Shown in pieces: positions 36,438-46,554 of a DNA stretch of 64,000 bases. Made by a program: the position numbers and the translations under genes. Within the stretch, counting starts at the first letter, position 1, and every line of letters begins with the position of its first letter. This DNA comes from CATOSP01 sp965237775 (GTDB taxonomy: Bacteria; Chloroflexota; Dehalococcoidia; Lucifugimonadales; UBA3495): NCBI GenBank assembly GCA_965237775.1, contig OZ250155.1:620001-684000 (forward strand), read 5' to 3'. The notes under the pieces were generated by a model. That model was not told the origin of the DNA and did not search any database. It saw only the letters and a list, made by a program, of their open reading frames with translations.

Positions 36438-39400
36438 TTGGGGGAGGAGCATAAGCTAACCGTCGGCACAACGTACTACTTCCAGGTCCGGGGCAAGGAC
36501 AGCAGCAACAATGCTGGCCCCGAGTCAGACACTGTAAACGCCATCCAGCGAGCCACGCCCCCGGCGGTACTGGGTCTGAAGGCCGCGGGGGGGGGGGACG
36601 GCACGGTAACCCTGACCTGGAACGATTACGACAACGACTACTACCTCACCAGCTACGAATACCGGCAGTATAATGGCAGCGTCTGGGATTCTTGGACCCC
36701 CACGACCTCCTATACCGAGGACACCTCCACCGACCCGGACACCTTCAGTCTTGAGCTTGACAGCTTAACCAACGGCGTCGCCTACTCGTTTCAGGTGCGG
36801 GGCACCAACATCATACCTGACGGTGATGGCGCAACCGACGATACCAAGTATGGGCCGGACGGCGACACCGTCACCGCCACCCCTTCAGGCCCTCCCGCCG
36901 CTCCCGCCGACCTTAGGGCCACCCCTCAAAACGGGAAAGTCCGGTTGTTCTGGACCGACCCCCTGGATTCGACCATCACCAAGTACCAGTACCAGTACGG
37001 TCTTGTGGTCACAGGCTCAGAGACCGTGTGGGAGCCGTTATGGACCGACGTGCCCAAGAATGCTGACGGCACTCTGAAGTTCGAAATCACCCTCTCAAAC
37101 CTGACCAACGGCGCCGAGTACGAATTCCAGGTGCGCGCGATAAGCGACGGAGGCAGCTCCGACGCTTCCTCGGCCACAGCCACGCCTACGAGCAGTCCAC
37201 GTGCGCCCTCCCAGATGTCCAACGTGTCCCACACCGTAACCGGCGTAAGCAGCGGCGCTGGAGGGAAGGTGAGGTTCACCTGGGACGACCCCAGTGAAAG
37301 CTTTATCAACCAATACCAGTACCGCTATAACGGCGGGTCCAGTAATCCCGGCGAAGGCAATTGGGACCTGGACTGGACGCCGGTTCCAAGCAGTATCGCC
37401 ACCACGACCTCCTACCCCACCTCCACTGACGGGACCGAAAGCATCCCCGGCTCGTCGGTGCATGTCTTCTACGAGCTGCGGGCGGTCAACACTAGTCCCG
37501 AGCCCGACCTGGAGGGCCCCGCGACGGCCATAACCGTCAGCCGCACCAACACCCCCGGCATTTCCACTGAGCCGCCAGGGGCACCGACCGGTCTGACCGC
37601 CGCGCCCACACCTAACCAGGTGGCTTTGACCTGGACCGTCCCGTCTGGCACGGCTAGCGTAACCGGCTACCAGTACCGCCAGAGCAGCAGCCAAGACGAT
37701 AACGGCAACGCTGTCTGGGACCCGGACTGGACCGACATTTCCGACAGTGATTCCGCGACTGCCGCCCACACCCTGACTAGCATCACCGACGGCATCACCT
37801 ACACCTTCGAGGTGCGGGCCACCAACAACAAGGGCACCGCTGAGGATACCGACGACGACATCCACGGCGCTGCCGCGAGCGTGGGCCCTGTTACCCCCGG
37901 CGCCCCAGGCGTCCCCACCGGGCTCGCGGTGGCAACGGAGGACGATACTGCAACAGGCAGTGTGAATGAAGCTCCCACTGAAACCAGCCTTTACCTGTCC
38001 TGGGCCGCGCCCACTGCCGTCACTGGCGTGGCCGTCGGCGGCTACGAGTACCGGAAGCGGGCCACCGCCGATACGGAATGGGGGGAGTGGGAAGAAGTGG
38101 CGGGGAGCGACGATTCCACAACCAGCCACACCGCCACGGACCTTTCCGCCGGAACGTCCTACGACTTCCAGGTCCGCGCCATGGCCGCCGAGACGATAGG
38201 CGGACCCGCCTCCAACATCGCCTCGGGGACCACCGCCAGCCCGCCGCCGCCCCGCAAGCCTTCGGGTCTGTCTGCCGCCGGGGTGGCCAACGGCGTGAAG
38301 CTCACCTGGACCAACCCCAACGACGACACCATCACGATTTATCGCTACCGGCAGGCCACCTCTGAAGCCGGTCTGGCCATGGCATCCTGGACGCCGTTCT
38401 CCAACGACCCCGAGCTCACCGAGTACATCATAACCCGCCTGACCGCCGGGACCACGTATTACTTCCAAATCCTGGCGGCCAACGCCAAGGGCGACGGTCC
38501 CGAATCCGACGCCGTGTCTGCCACGTCGCAGGCAGCCGGGGATGGGACCTGGAGCTACCGGGTTGACGTAAGACCCGGCGCATTTACCGCGGGCAGCACC
38601 GAAGGCGCCCGGGTGACCTTGGTCGCGACCTGGACGGCGGACTCCGCCGACCGGGGCAACATCGTGAGCCTGGCGGTCAATGGCACCGGCAGCGTCCAGG
38701 CCGAGGTCGAATCTGCCAGCCCGCAACTGGTCGGCTTCGGCATCAGCAGCACCGGCGACCTGAGCGCCGATTCGGGAAGCAACGTTGCGGCTCCGGGCTC
38801 CTGCGAAAGCGACACGGACAAGGGCGAGATCAAATGCACAATTGAGCTGACCAGCGGTTCCCGAGCCCTGTTCGCGGCCGCGCCCGCTAAGCCCGTTCCC
38901 AATGATGTGAAGGCGAGATTGAGCACCGACTTCTCCATGACCGCCGTGGTCAACGGCGTCGCTACCACCGCCAACACGCCCGCCAGCGACCCGGCCGGCT
39001 CACTCAGACTGGTGAAAGAGGCCGAACCGAGGCCCCCCACCCGCCTCCGGGTAACATCGCGGGATAACCGCCAGGTCACCCTCGCCTGGGACAACCCTGG
39101 CAACCCGACCATCGACCGCTACGAGTACCAGACCACATTTAACACCGACTCCAACGATGATCCGGTCTGGCCCAGTTCCTGGTCGCGCATGTCCCCCAGC
39201 AACGCCGACACCGAGGGGTACACGGTCCGTGGGCTGACCAACAACAACCGGTACCATTTCCGCATTCGGGCGGTCAACCTCCAGTCGGAAACCGGGACCA
39301 CTCAGAGCTATCCCTCCAACGTGGTCAGGGAGACCCCCAACCCCAGGCCTTCGGCGCCGCGTAACCTGAAGGCGGAAACCCAAAGCCGGAATGTCAAGCT

Positions 39401-42400
39401 GACATGGGATGAGCCGCGGGCACAGGCGTCGCTCACCGGCTACCAGTGGCGCAGGAGCGCCGACGGCGGCCAGACCTGGGACCCAGACTGGCCGGCAATA
39501 TTGAGAGTCCTTATTTTCGGCCCCGGCGACACTGAGGCATTCGAAGAGAGCCTTGTATTCCACACCGAGTACAGTTACCAACTAAGGGCGGTCAACGATG
39601 TTGGCCCGGGACCTGCCGCCGGAGTAACCGTAACGGCCCGGCCTCGCGGCTTGGTGTTGGGCTTTGCCCAAGCGACATCCTCGTGCACGGGCAAGTCCGA
39701 CGGCGCTGGCTTCGGGACCGACGTCACGATCGACAATAGCGTGTTCTACGCCTTCGACATCTTCGAAAAGGGCATCGACGCCACCGACGGTTCCCAGTGG
39801 TGGCGAGTCGAATATCTGGAGAGCGTCTCAGGCGATCTAGACGTCGTGCTCCAGGCCTGGTTCCCAGGCGAATGCTTCGGGCCCGTATCTTCGCACGTAT
39901 CACAGGCCATCCCCGCCACCTGGCCCCCGGTCATGGGTGAGTGGAAATTTGAGGCCGCAATCGACCCCAATCCCTTGGAAAGCGGCAACACCGACGGCTC
40001 CAAGGTGACTTTCACCGCCACCTTTGACGTCACCAGGGGCGATCCGGAAGAACTCAGCTTACATGTCGGTGGCGTCACCAAGTTGGTTGGCGCCCAATTG
40101 ACTGGCTCCAACGATGATGGCCGGGTGGGGGTCGGCGATACGCTGGCAAACCAGGGTTCATGGACTACTGCGGACAGCCACGACATATCCAACGATGACT
40201 GCGAGATATCCGACAACAATCGGCAGATCGAGTGTATTCTCGACGTCCTTGAAGGAAACAAGCTGTTTGCAGCGGCCAACGCAACCCCCGGTAGCTACGA
40301 ACTGACTATCACTCTGACCGACTTCGTCCTCACCGCCCAGGCGACCACGGCGGAGCACACAACGGCGTTTGCGGTTGCCGCGGAGGACTCGGACGATCAC
40401 GACATTGTTCTGCAATTGGAAGTCATCCCCGGCCCGCCTCCTGCGCCGAAGAACCTCTTGGCCAGCGACGACGAACACACCCGGACGACCCTTACCTGGG
40501 AAGACCCCAAAAACCCCAACATCACCGGCTACGAGTACCAGCAGACCACCACCCAACCCGGCATTACCCTGAGTTGGACCGGCTCCAGCGATGACACCAT
40601 CGCCAACTGGCAGTACCGGAAGACCACGGTGGAGCCGGGGATCGTCCTGAGCTGGCCCCACACGGCGGGCGCAGAGGGATATCAGTACCGGCATACCACT
40701 ACGGAACCTGGGATCACTCTGACTTGGGACGCCAGCGACAGCTCCGTCACAAAGTACGAGTACCGGCACACTACGGCTGTCGATGCAACTGACCCAGACA
40801 ATCCCGTCCCAGACTTCCCGGACAGCTGGCAAGATGTTCCCGACAGCGGGGACGGCGGAGCTAACCGGGGCAGCTACAAGGTGACCGGGTTGGTCCTTGA
40901 CAAGACCCACTACTTCGAGGTCCGGCCGGACACCGGTGGTACACCCGGAGACGCCGTAACCCCGGGCCAAACAGCCCAAGGCTTCCCGACGCAGAATGCG
41001 GGATGGACAAACGTTCCCAGTTTCGCCGTCGAGGGTAGTCCCGAGATGGCCGAGTCCAAGATTACCGCCGACGATATCCCCGGACTGGACCTCTACGGCG
41101 ATAACTACTTCGAGGTCCGGACAATTGTTGACGGTGGCTCCGAAGACGCGGTGATACCGACGAAAGAGACCGTGAACTTCGTCAGCGATGCTTTAGACTG
41201 GGATGACATTCCCGACAGCACCGCCGCCAAAACCACATACAAGGTGACCGGCTTCGACATTCGCATCCCCCATTGGTTCGAAGTCCGACCGGTCAGCGGC
41301 GCGACACCCCTCACGGACACGACCCCCAGCGTGACCCTGAGCTGGACTACGCCGGACCTCCCCGGTGAGACTATCAGCAAGTACCAGTACCGACACAGCA
41401 CGGACGGAGACTTCCAGGCCGACGGGCTAGACTGGACCGATTTCCCGTCCAGCGACTCCAGCACAACGACATTCACGCCCACTAGCGTGGACCTCAGTAC
41501 TCCCAACCACTGGGAGGTAAGGCCGTTCACCACCGAGGCCAAGGACGCCGTCAGCTTCACCACCGTGGCCAGCGCAGCCTTGACCTGGGCCGACCCCGGT
41601 GACAGCGACATTACGGGCTACCAGTATCGCCAAAGCACCGATGGCGCCACCACTTGGGGAGACTGGATTGACATCTCAGGCAGCAGCGCCACCACCATTA
41701 CCCACACGGTTGACGGACTGGACCTGAGCACTTCCCATGGCTTTGAGGTCCGGGCTACGGGGCTGCCGGACCGCGGCCCGGTAGACCAAAACCCGCTACA
41801 TGTAGACAATTTCCAGGGAGCGTCCTCGCAGACCATCCCTGACAGTGCCCCCGGTGAGGCCAACGCCCTCTCCTACGACGTCACCGGCCTCGGCAACGGC
41901 GTGACCTACTACTTCCGCATCTTCGCCGTCACCGACGGCGGCGCCAGCGGCCCCTCCAACACCGCCAGCGCTACCACCGTCCTGGGCGCGCCCGCCGCGC
42001 CCACGGGGTTGACGGCGGAGCCGGCCAACGGCCAGGTGACCCTTGAGTGGGACAACCCCGGCGACTCGTCCATCACGAAGTACCAGTACCGGCAAGGTGA
42101 CAGCTACGAGGTCGTGGAGATCGACGGCGTCAACACTCGCGTGCCGGTCTGGCCCACGGAAACTGATCCAGACGACAATACAAAGACGGTTGGAACGTGG
42201 ACCGATATCCCCGGCAGCGGAGCAACCACGACCAGCTACACCGTATCCGGGTTGGACAACGACCGCGGCGAAGAGCAGGTGGAAGTCGTCTACGCCTTCC
42301 AGGTGCGGGCGGTTAACCAGAAGCCTGGCGAAACCGGAGCCGACGCGCCGGTCGACCAATTCAGCGATGCCTCGGAAACAGTCCAGGCCAACCCCGGTTT

Positions 42401-45400
42401 CCCGCTGGACGCCCCCGTGGGCTTCGGCAACACTTCCTGGAAACCATCCCAGGGAATTCTGACAGTTTTCTGGGACGAGTACACCAACGACCTGGGCGAA
42501 TCCCTATACCCAGGGGCCGAATTCGAGGTGTCCTGGACTTCGCCCCATAACTCGGGGAGTATGATCGTCGCCCCGGAAACAAATTCCAGTCCACCGCCGC
42601 TCTTCCTGCCCGCCACCGAGGCGGAAATCCTGGTGGGCGCGGACTTCGGCCGCTACACCATCAAGATACGAGGCCGCCACAACTACGGCCCGTGGTCCAC
42701 CTCGGTCAGCAAGACCAGGACGGTTGGCCCGTTCATCGAAGGGAGCAACGCCACCCGCGAGGTTGACCAGTGGGCCGGTGAGGGAGCGAACGTCGGCAAG
42801 CCTGTGACCGCCAGGGTGATCGAAGGATACGACGTCACCTACTCCATGCGGGGCAGCAACTTGTTCGCCATCGACCAGGAAGGACAGATATCCGTGGCCG
42901 GCACCATCACCGCTAGGGCTTACCCTGTGACCGTAGTGGCCGACATCAGGAAACCCGGGACCATCGGCCAAGCAGACCGCCACGAACAGCCCATCACCAT
43001 CAACGTAACCTCCACCGGCCCCTGGTACGAGATGGAGATTATGCCCGCGCCCGTTTCGGGGAGCGAGTTCGGCTTCGCCGTGGACGTAATCAGCCGGGAA
43101 CCTTTCGACGAGACCGTAAGTGACGTTACGACGACGGCGGGGCTGCGGCTGGTAGTCGTGACCTCACCCGGATTCGATGGTGAAAAGGGGCGCGTCCGCG
43201 TGCATGTGGATGAACCCGAAGGCGGCATCGTCCATGTACAGTCCGCTCCAACCCCCACCGCGAATGAACGGTTCGGTCATGCCGTGGCTATCCAAGAGGA
43301 TACCTTGGTAGTTGGCGGGAACGCGGCTACTGGATCTCCCGGCCAAGTTTACGTCTATACTCCCCCAGCGGAGGGACTCGACCATTCGGCGTACAGGTGG
43401 AACGGGGGGTTAGGGGACCCGGTGGTGTTAACCACCGGCGGCACTAACCCTACCGATAGCTTTGGTAAAGCTGTAGATATCGACGGAGACACCATCGTCG
43501 TGGGCGCCCCCACCCATAACATCCCTGGGTCAGGATTCCCGCCGTTGCCGACACCGTTGGGCGGCATCGCCTACATCTTCCAGAAGCGCGAATCCGGCTG
43601 GCCTACGACTCCAACCGCCAAGCTGGAAGTCGCGGGGCGGCCAGCCATAGCCGCTCTCGGCTCGGCGGCGGTAGTCTCCGGCGACAACGTAATCGTCGGC
43701 GCTCCGGGTGAGGACAAAGTCTACGTCTTCGCCAAACCTCCTGGCGGCTGGACCGACACCGATACTCCCACCCGTGAACTCTCCGGGCCTGAGGGCAGCG
43801 CTTTCGGCTCGTCGATAGCTATCGACGGCCGTAACTTGGTAATCGGGGCTCCCGGTGAAGGAGCCGGCGCCGCGTACGTGTTCACCGGTTCCGGTAGTAG
43901 TTGGAGCCAAAGGACCAAGCTCACTGGCCTGGGGTCCGACTCTGGAGACCAGTTTGGCCATGCCGTGGCCATCGATGGTGACCGGCTCGCCGTTTCCCGG
44001 GGCAACCAGGCAGACAACGACCTTGCTGGGTCGGTCCAAGTGTTCAGAGTCAACGGGGGCACGCCGCTGGTGCTCACAGCCTCCGACGGTGCAGAGAACC
44101 ACTTCTACGGAGCGTCGGTGGCCTTGGCCGGTGACTGGCTGGCCGTCGGCGCTACCGGCTACGGCTTCGACGCTGACCTCAAATTCGTGCAAATCGGGGC
44201 CGAGAAAGTCTACGTGTTCCAAGCAGACCCCATCATGGACGACTCCCCTGGGAAGGAGACCGTCCGCCGGGCAGAGGCGGACGAGGAGATCACGGTCGAG
44301 ACACCGGATGGAAAGGTAACCGTGACCATCCCCGCAAACGCCAGGGATGAAGGCTACCTGATCAGCGTTGACTCCAATAACCGCGACTGCACCCCCAGGC
44401 CAGACGCCCCCGGCCAGGAGTTGCGTGTGTGCGCCGACGTTAACCTGTACGACCTGGATGGCGAGCCTATAGACCCTGCCACCATCGATGAAGATGCCAC
44501 CATATCCATCGACCTGGGTTTCTCCAACCAGGACAGCTTCAGGGTCTTCAAGCGAAGCAGTCCAGGCCAACCTTGGGTGGAGATTCCCAATTGCCGGGAC
44601 ACCAGCGCCCCCAACGCCGAGTGTTACAACCCCGACCCAGACCGGAGCACCTTCATAAATATAGGAGGGATCAGCAGCTTCAGCCAATACGGGTTCATGG
44701 GCAGGCCCACGGCAAGGCCGCCCAGTGCGCCCAGAGACCTGCAAGCTGTATCAGGAAATCAGCGCGTCACGCTATCCTGGACAGCCCCTAGCAATCGGGG
44801 CAGTTCGGTGATCCTTAGATACCAATTCTCTCTGGATGGAGGCAGCACTTGGAACGACGTTCCGGGCAGCGACGCCGATACGACCAGCCATGTTGTGCGC
44901 CCATTGAGAAACGGGACCTTGTATTCCTTCGCGGTGCGTGCCGTGAACGGCGCCGGTGCTGGCCCTGCATCCAACATCGTCAACGTGCGGCCGAGGAGCA
45001 CCTCAAGGGATTCTGGTGGCCGCAGGGTGGGTGGAGGAGCCGTCTCGGCGCATGTGCCACCCACGTTCGATGAGGGGAACACGGCCACACGGCATATCGT
45101 CGAGAACGCATCTCGTGGGACTCGAATAGGTAACCCGTTGCTCGCAAGGGACCCTCTAGGACGCAAGGTTACCTATACGAAAGCGGGACCGGACGCGGCC
45201 CTGTTCGATGTGGCTTCCCAGACTGGCCAGATATTCGTTAAGAGAGGCACTATCCTCGACTTTGAGTCCAGCAGGAAAACTTACCTCATCGAGGTGATCG
45301 GCAACACCGGTGTAGGCGGGCCTGGCAGAATCGCGGTTACCATAGTGGTGCAGAACGTTGCCGAACCGGGCAGAATCACCTTGTCGCCCGATACGCCGCC

Positions 45401-46322
45401 GGAGGTTGACGCAGAGATTACAGCGGCCCTGTCCGACCCAGACGGCGGCATCAACGGAGTAAGTTGGCAGTGGCAGCGGTCCTCCGATGGTAGGACGTGG
45501 AACGACATACCAGGCGCAATCTCGGCCAATTACACTCCCACCGAAGCCGACCGTGGGTTGATGCTGCGGGCCAGCGTCAGCTACAACGACGCCGCTGCGC
45601 CCGCGATCAGCCTGGAAAGCATGGCCATCGGGCCCGTACCGATGCCGCCTCCACCCCTGCCCGCTGACCGGCCGGGTAGCATCGCCCTCTCCCCCGAGGG
45701 AACTCCAGAGGTTGGCACTGAAATTACCGCCACCCTCACCGACCCTGATGGCGGAGTTACCGGCGAGACGTGGCAGTGGCAGCGGTCCGCCGACGGGGTG
45801 ACCTGGACCGCCATCGACGGCGCAACGGCGGCGAGCTACACGCCAGTCGAGGCCGACGTTGGGATGATGCTGCGCGCCAACGTCAGCTACAGCGACGCGG
45901 TCGCGGCGAGGGTCAGCCTGGTGAGTGCGACCACCGGGACCGTGGCTGCGCCGGTGGAGATAATAACCCCAACACCCACGCCGACGAGGCCCGCTCCCAC
46001 GCCGACGCCTACTCCACGGGTGGTGTTGCCGGTCAGGCCGACGGATACGCCCCCGGTACCGACGCTTATTCCCACGGTGGCGCCGCCAACACCGACGGCG
46101 CCGACTCCGACGGCAACGATGCTGCCCACGCCGCCGCCCACGGACGCGCCTCCTACGCCAACTGCCATAACGTCGGAGGTGACTCCCACCGAGGCGCCGC
46201 CTACTCCGGTGGCCCCGGAGGAGGGCGGATTCCCGGCATGGCTGATCGTCGTAATTATCATCGGGCTGGTGATCATCGTCGCCGGGGTAATCATCATCGT
46301 CAGGGCGAGGATGCAACAGTAG
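36438..46322 (+). CDS. giant FN3 / FG-GAP surface protein, main part
   Basis: Up to 3294 codons. In order: fibronectin type III modules (36.4-38.5 kb, seven); an unnamed two-Cys domain (38.55-39.0 kb) and its second copy (39.9-40.4 kb), with two FN3 modules between; a nested-looking FN3 group (40.5-42.0 kb); one or two more FN3; a cadherin-like segment (42.7-43.0 kb); about six FG-GAP/beta-propeller-like repeats (FGxAVAIDGDxLVVGAP type, 43.0-44.2 kb); an FN3 at 44.7 kb; a cadherin-like domain; two WQWQRSxDGxTW Ig-like repeats (45.4-45.95 kb); a Pro/Thr-rich stalk; and a C-terminal helix (AWLIVVIIIGLVIIVAGVII) with short basic tail. Likely an adhesin. Because the signal sequence is cut off by the MITE, this part may not be made or exported; a TTG at 36438 is the first possible start. 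Confidence 0.85.
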   Translation: MGEEHKLTVGTTYYFQVRGKDSSNNAGPESDTVNAIQRATPPAVLGLKAAGGGDGTVTLTWNDYDNDYYLTSYEYRQYNGSVWDSWTPTTSYTEDTSTDPDTFSLELDSLTNGVAYSFQVRGTNIIPDGDGATDDTKYGPDGDTVTATPSGPPAAPADLRATPQNGKVRLFWTDPLDSTITKYQYQYGLVVTGSETVWEPLWTDVPKNADGTLKFEITLSNLTNGAEYEFQVRAISDGGSSDASSATATPTSSPRAPSQMSNVSHTVTGVSSGAGGKVRFTWDDPSESFINQYQYRYNGGSSNPGEGNWDLDWTPVPSSIATTTSYPTSTDGTESIPGSSVHVFYELRAVNTSPEPDLEGPATAITVSRTNTPGISTEPPGAPTGLTAAPTPNQVALTWTVPSGTASVTGYQYRQSSSQDDNGNAVWDPDWTDISDSDSATAAHTLTSITDGITYTFEVRATNNKGTAEDTDDDIHGAAASVGPVTPGAPGVPTGLAVATEDDTATGSVNEAPTETSLYLSWAAPTAVTGVAVGGYEYRKRATADTEWGEWEEVAGSDDSTTSHTATDLSAGTSYDFQVRAMAAETIGGPASNIASGTTASPPPPRKPSGLSAAGVANGVKLTWTNPNDDTITIYRYRQATSEAGLAMASWTPFSNDPELTEYIITRLTAGTTYYFQILAANAKGDGPESDAVSATSQAAGDGTWSYRVDVRPGAFTAGSTEGARVTLVATWTADSADRGNIVSLAVNGTGSVQAEVESASPQLVGFGISSTGDLSADSGSNVAAPGSCESDTDKGEIKCTIELTSGSRALFAAAPAKPVPNDVKARLSTDFSMTAVVNGVATTANTPASDPAGSLRLVKEAEPRPPTRLRVTSRDNRQVTLAWDNPGNPTIDRYEYQTTFNTDSNDDPVWPSSWSRMSPSNADTEGYTVRGLTNNNRYHFRIRAVNLQSETGTTQSYPSNVVRETPNPRPSAPRNLKAETQSRNVKLTWDEPRAQASLTGYQWRRSADGGQTWDPDWPAILRVLIFGPGDTEAFEESLVFHTEYSYQLRAVNDVGPGPAAGVTVTARPRGLVLGFAQATSSCTGKSDGAGFGTDVTIDNSVFYAFDIFEKGIDATDGSQWWRVEYLESVSGDLDVVLQAWFPGECFGPVSSHVSQAIPATWPPVMGEWKFEAAIDPNPLESGNTDGSKVTFTATFDVTRGDPEELSLHVGGVTKLVGAQLTGSNDDGRVGVGDTLANQGSWTTADSHDISNDDCEISDNNRQIECILDVLEGNKLFAAANATPGSYELTITLTDFVLTAQATTAEHTTAFAVAAEDSDDHDIVLQLEVIPGPPPAPKNLLASDDEHTRTTLTWEDPKNPNITGYEYQQTTTQPGITLSWTGSSDDTIANWQYRKTTVEPGIVLSWPHTAGAEGYQYRHTTTEPGITLTWDASDSSVTKYEYRHTTAVDATDPDNPVPDFPDSWQDVPDSGDGGANRGSYKVTGLVLDKTHYFEVRPDTGGTPGDAVTPGQTAQGFPTQNAGWTNVPSFAVEGSPEMAESKITADDIPGLDLYGDNYFEVRTIVDGGSEDAVIPTKETVNFVSDALDWDDIPDSTAAKTTYKVTGFDIRIPHWFEVRPVSGATPLTDTTPSVTLSWTTPDLPGETISKYQYRHSTDGDFQADGLDWTDFPSSDSSTTTFTPTSVDLSTPNHWEVRPFTTEAKDAVSFTTVASAALTWADPGDSDITGYQYRQSTDGATTWGDWIDISGSSATTITHTVDGLDLSTSHGFEVRATGLPDRGPVDQNPLHVDNFQGASSQTIPDSAPGEANALSYDVTGLGNGVTYYFRIFAVTDGGASGPSNTASATTVLGAPAAPTGLTAEPANGQVTLEWDNPGDSSITKYQYRQGDSYEVVEIDGVNTRVPVWPTETDPDDNTKTVGTWTDIPGSGATTTSYTVSGLDNDRGEEQVEVVYAFQVRAVNQKPGETGADAPVDQFSDASETVQANPGFPLDAPVGFGNTSWKPSQGILTVFWDEYTNDLGESLYPGAEFEVSWTSPHNSGSMIVAPETNSSPPPLFLPATEAEILVGADFGRYTIKIRGRHNYGPWSTSVSKTRTVGPFIEGSNATREVDQWAGEGANVGKPVTARVIEGYDVTYSMRGSNLFAIDQEGQISVAGTITARAYPVTVVADIRKPGTIGQADRHEQPITINVTSTGPWYEMEIMPAPVSGSEFGFAVDVISREPFDETVSDVTTTAGLRLVVVTSPGFDGEKGRVRVHVDEPEGGIVHVQSAPTPTANERFGHAVAIQEDTLVVGGNAATGSPGQVYVYTPPAEGLDHSAYRWNGGLGDPVVLTTGGTNPTDSFGKAVDIDGDTIVVGAPTHNIPGSGFPPLPTPLGGIAYIFQKRESGWPTTPTAKLEVAGRPAIAALGSAAVVSGDNVIVGAPGEDKVYVFAKPPGGWTDTDTPTRELSGPEGSAFGSSIAIDGRNLVIGAPGEGAGAAYVFTGSGSSWSQRTKLTGLGSDSGDQFGHAVAIDGDRLAVSRGNQADNDLAGSVQVFRVNGGTPLVLTASDGAENHFYGASVALAGDWLAVGATGYGFDADLKFVQIGAEKVYVFQADPIMDDSPGKETVRRAEADEEITVETPDGKVTVTIPANARDEGYLISVDSNNRDCTPRPDAPGQELRVCADVNLYDLDGEPIDPATIDEDATISIDLGFSNQDSFRVFKRSSPGQPWVEIPNCRDTSAPNAECYNPDPDRSTFINIGGISSFSQYGFMGRPTARPPSAPRDLQAVSGNQRVTLSWTAPSNRGSSVILRYQFSLDGGSTWNDVPGSDADTTSHVVRPLRNGTLYSFAVRAVNGAGAGPASNIVNVRPRSTSRDSGGRRVGGGAVSAHVPPTFDEGNTATRHIVENASRGTRIGNPLLARDPLGRKVTYTKAGPDAALFDVASQTGQIFVKRGTILDFESSRKTYLIEVIGNTGVGGPGRIAVTIVVQNVAEPGRITLSPDTPPEVDAEITAALSDPDGGINGVSWQWQRSSDGRTWNDIPGAISANYTPTEADRGLMLRASVSYNDAAAPAISLESMAIGPVPMPPPPLPADRPGSIALSPEGTPEVGTEITATLTDPDGGVTGETWQWQRSADGVTWTAIDGATAASYTPVEADVGMMLRANVSYSDAVAARVSLVSATTGTVAAPVEIITPTPTPTRPAPTPTPTPRVVLPVRPTDTPPVPTLIPTVAPPTPTAPTPTATMLPTPPPTDAPPTPTAITSEVTPTEAPPTPVAPEEGGFPAWLIVVIIIGLVIIVAGVIIIVRARMQQ

Positions 46323-46345
46323 ACAGGGCCTGAGATAAGGGACGC

Positions 46346-46391
46346 AAAAGAGGACCGGGGGCCGCGATCACGACCCCCGGTCCTTTTGTTT
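46346..46391 (+). terminator. intrinsic terminator of the surface-protein gene
   Basis: AGGACCGGGGG pairs with CCCCCGGTCCT across a short loop, flanked by AAAAG and TTTTGTTTT. It lies 24 bases after the stop codon. Confidence 0.9.
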
Positions 46392-46493
46392 TGCCGGGTA
46401 TTGGGATGGGGAACAGGTCTCTTCTCCCCGGAGGGGAGAAGACTAAGATGAGGGGAAAGCTGTCCAAGCCTTGAGGCGTTGGCCTGCCAGAAT

Positions 46494-46531
46494 GCCCCTC
46501 ACCCCGACCCTCTCCCAGACGGAGAGGGGAT
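46494..46531. repeat. dispersed CCCTCACCCC-type hairpin repeat
   Basis: CCCCTCACCCCGACCCTCTCC then GGAGAGGGG. Same family as 30581-30655; preceded at 46420-46455 by a TCTCCCCGGAGGGGAGA hairpin. Confidence 0.6.
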
Positions 46532-46554
46532 TAATTTTGGTTAGCCGGGAGGAG

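Noticed and set aside
37095..38726. 543-codon minus-strand frame
   Set aside because: It is antisense to well-formed FN3 modules; high GC produces long shadow frames here.
43530..44744. 404-codon minus-strand frame
   Set aside because: Antisense to the FG-GAP-like repeats; no ribosome site and no recognisable motif.
45156..46316. 386-codon minus-strand frame rich in Arg/Gly
   Set aside because: It is antisense to the Ig-like repeats and Pro/Thr stalk of the surface protein and has no domain.
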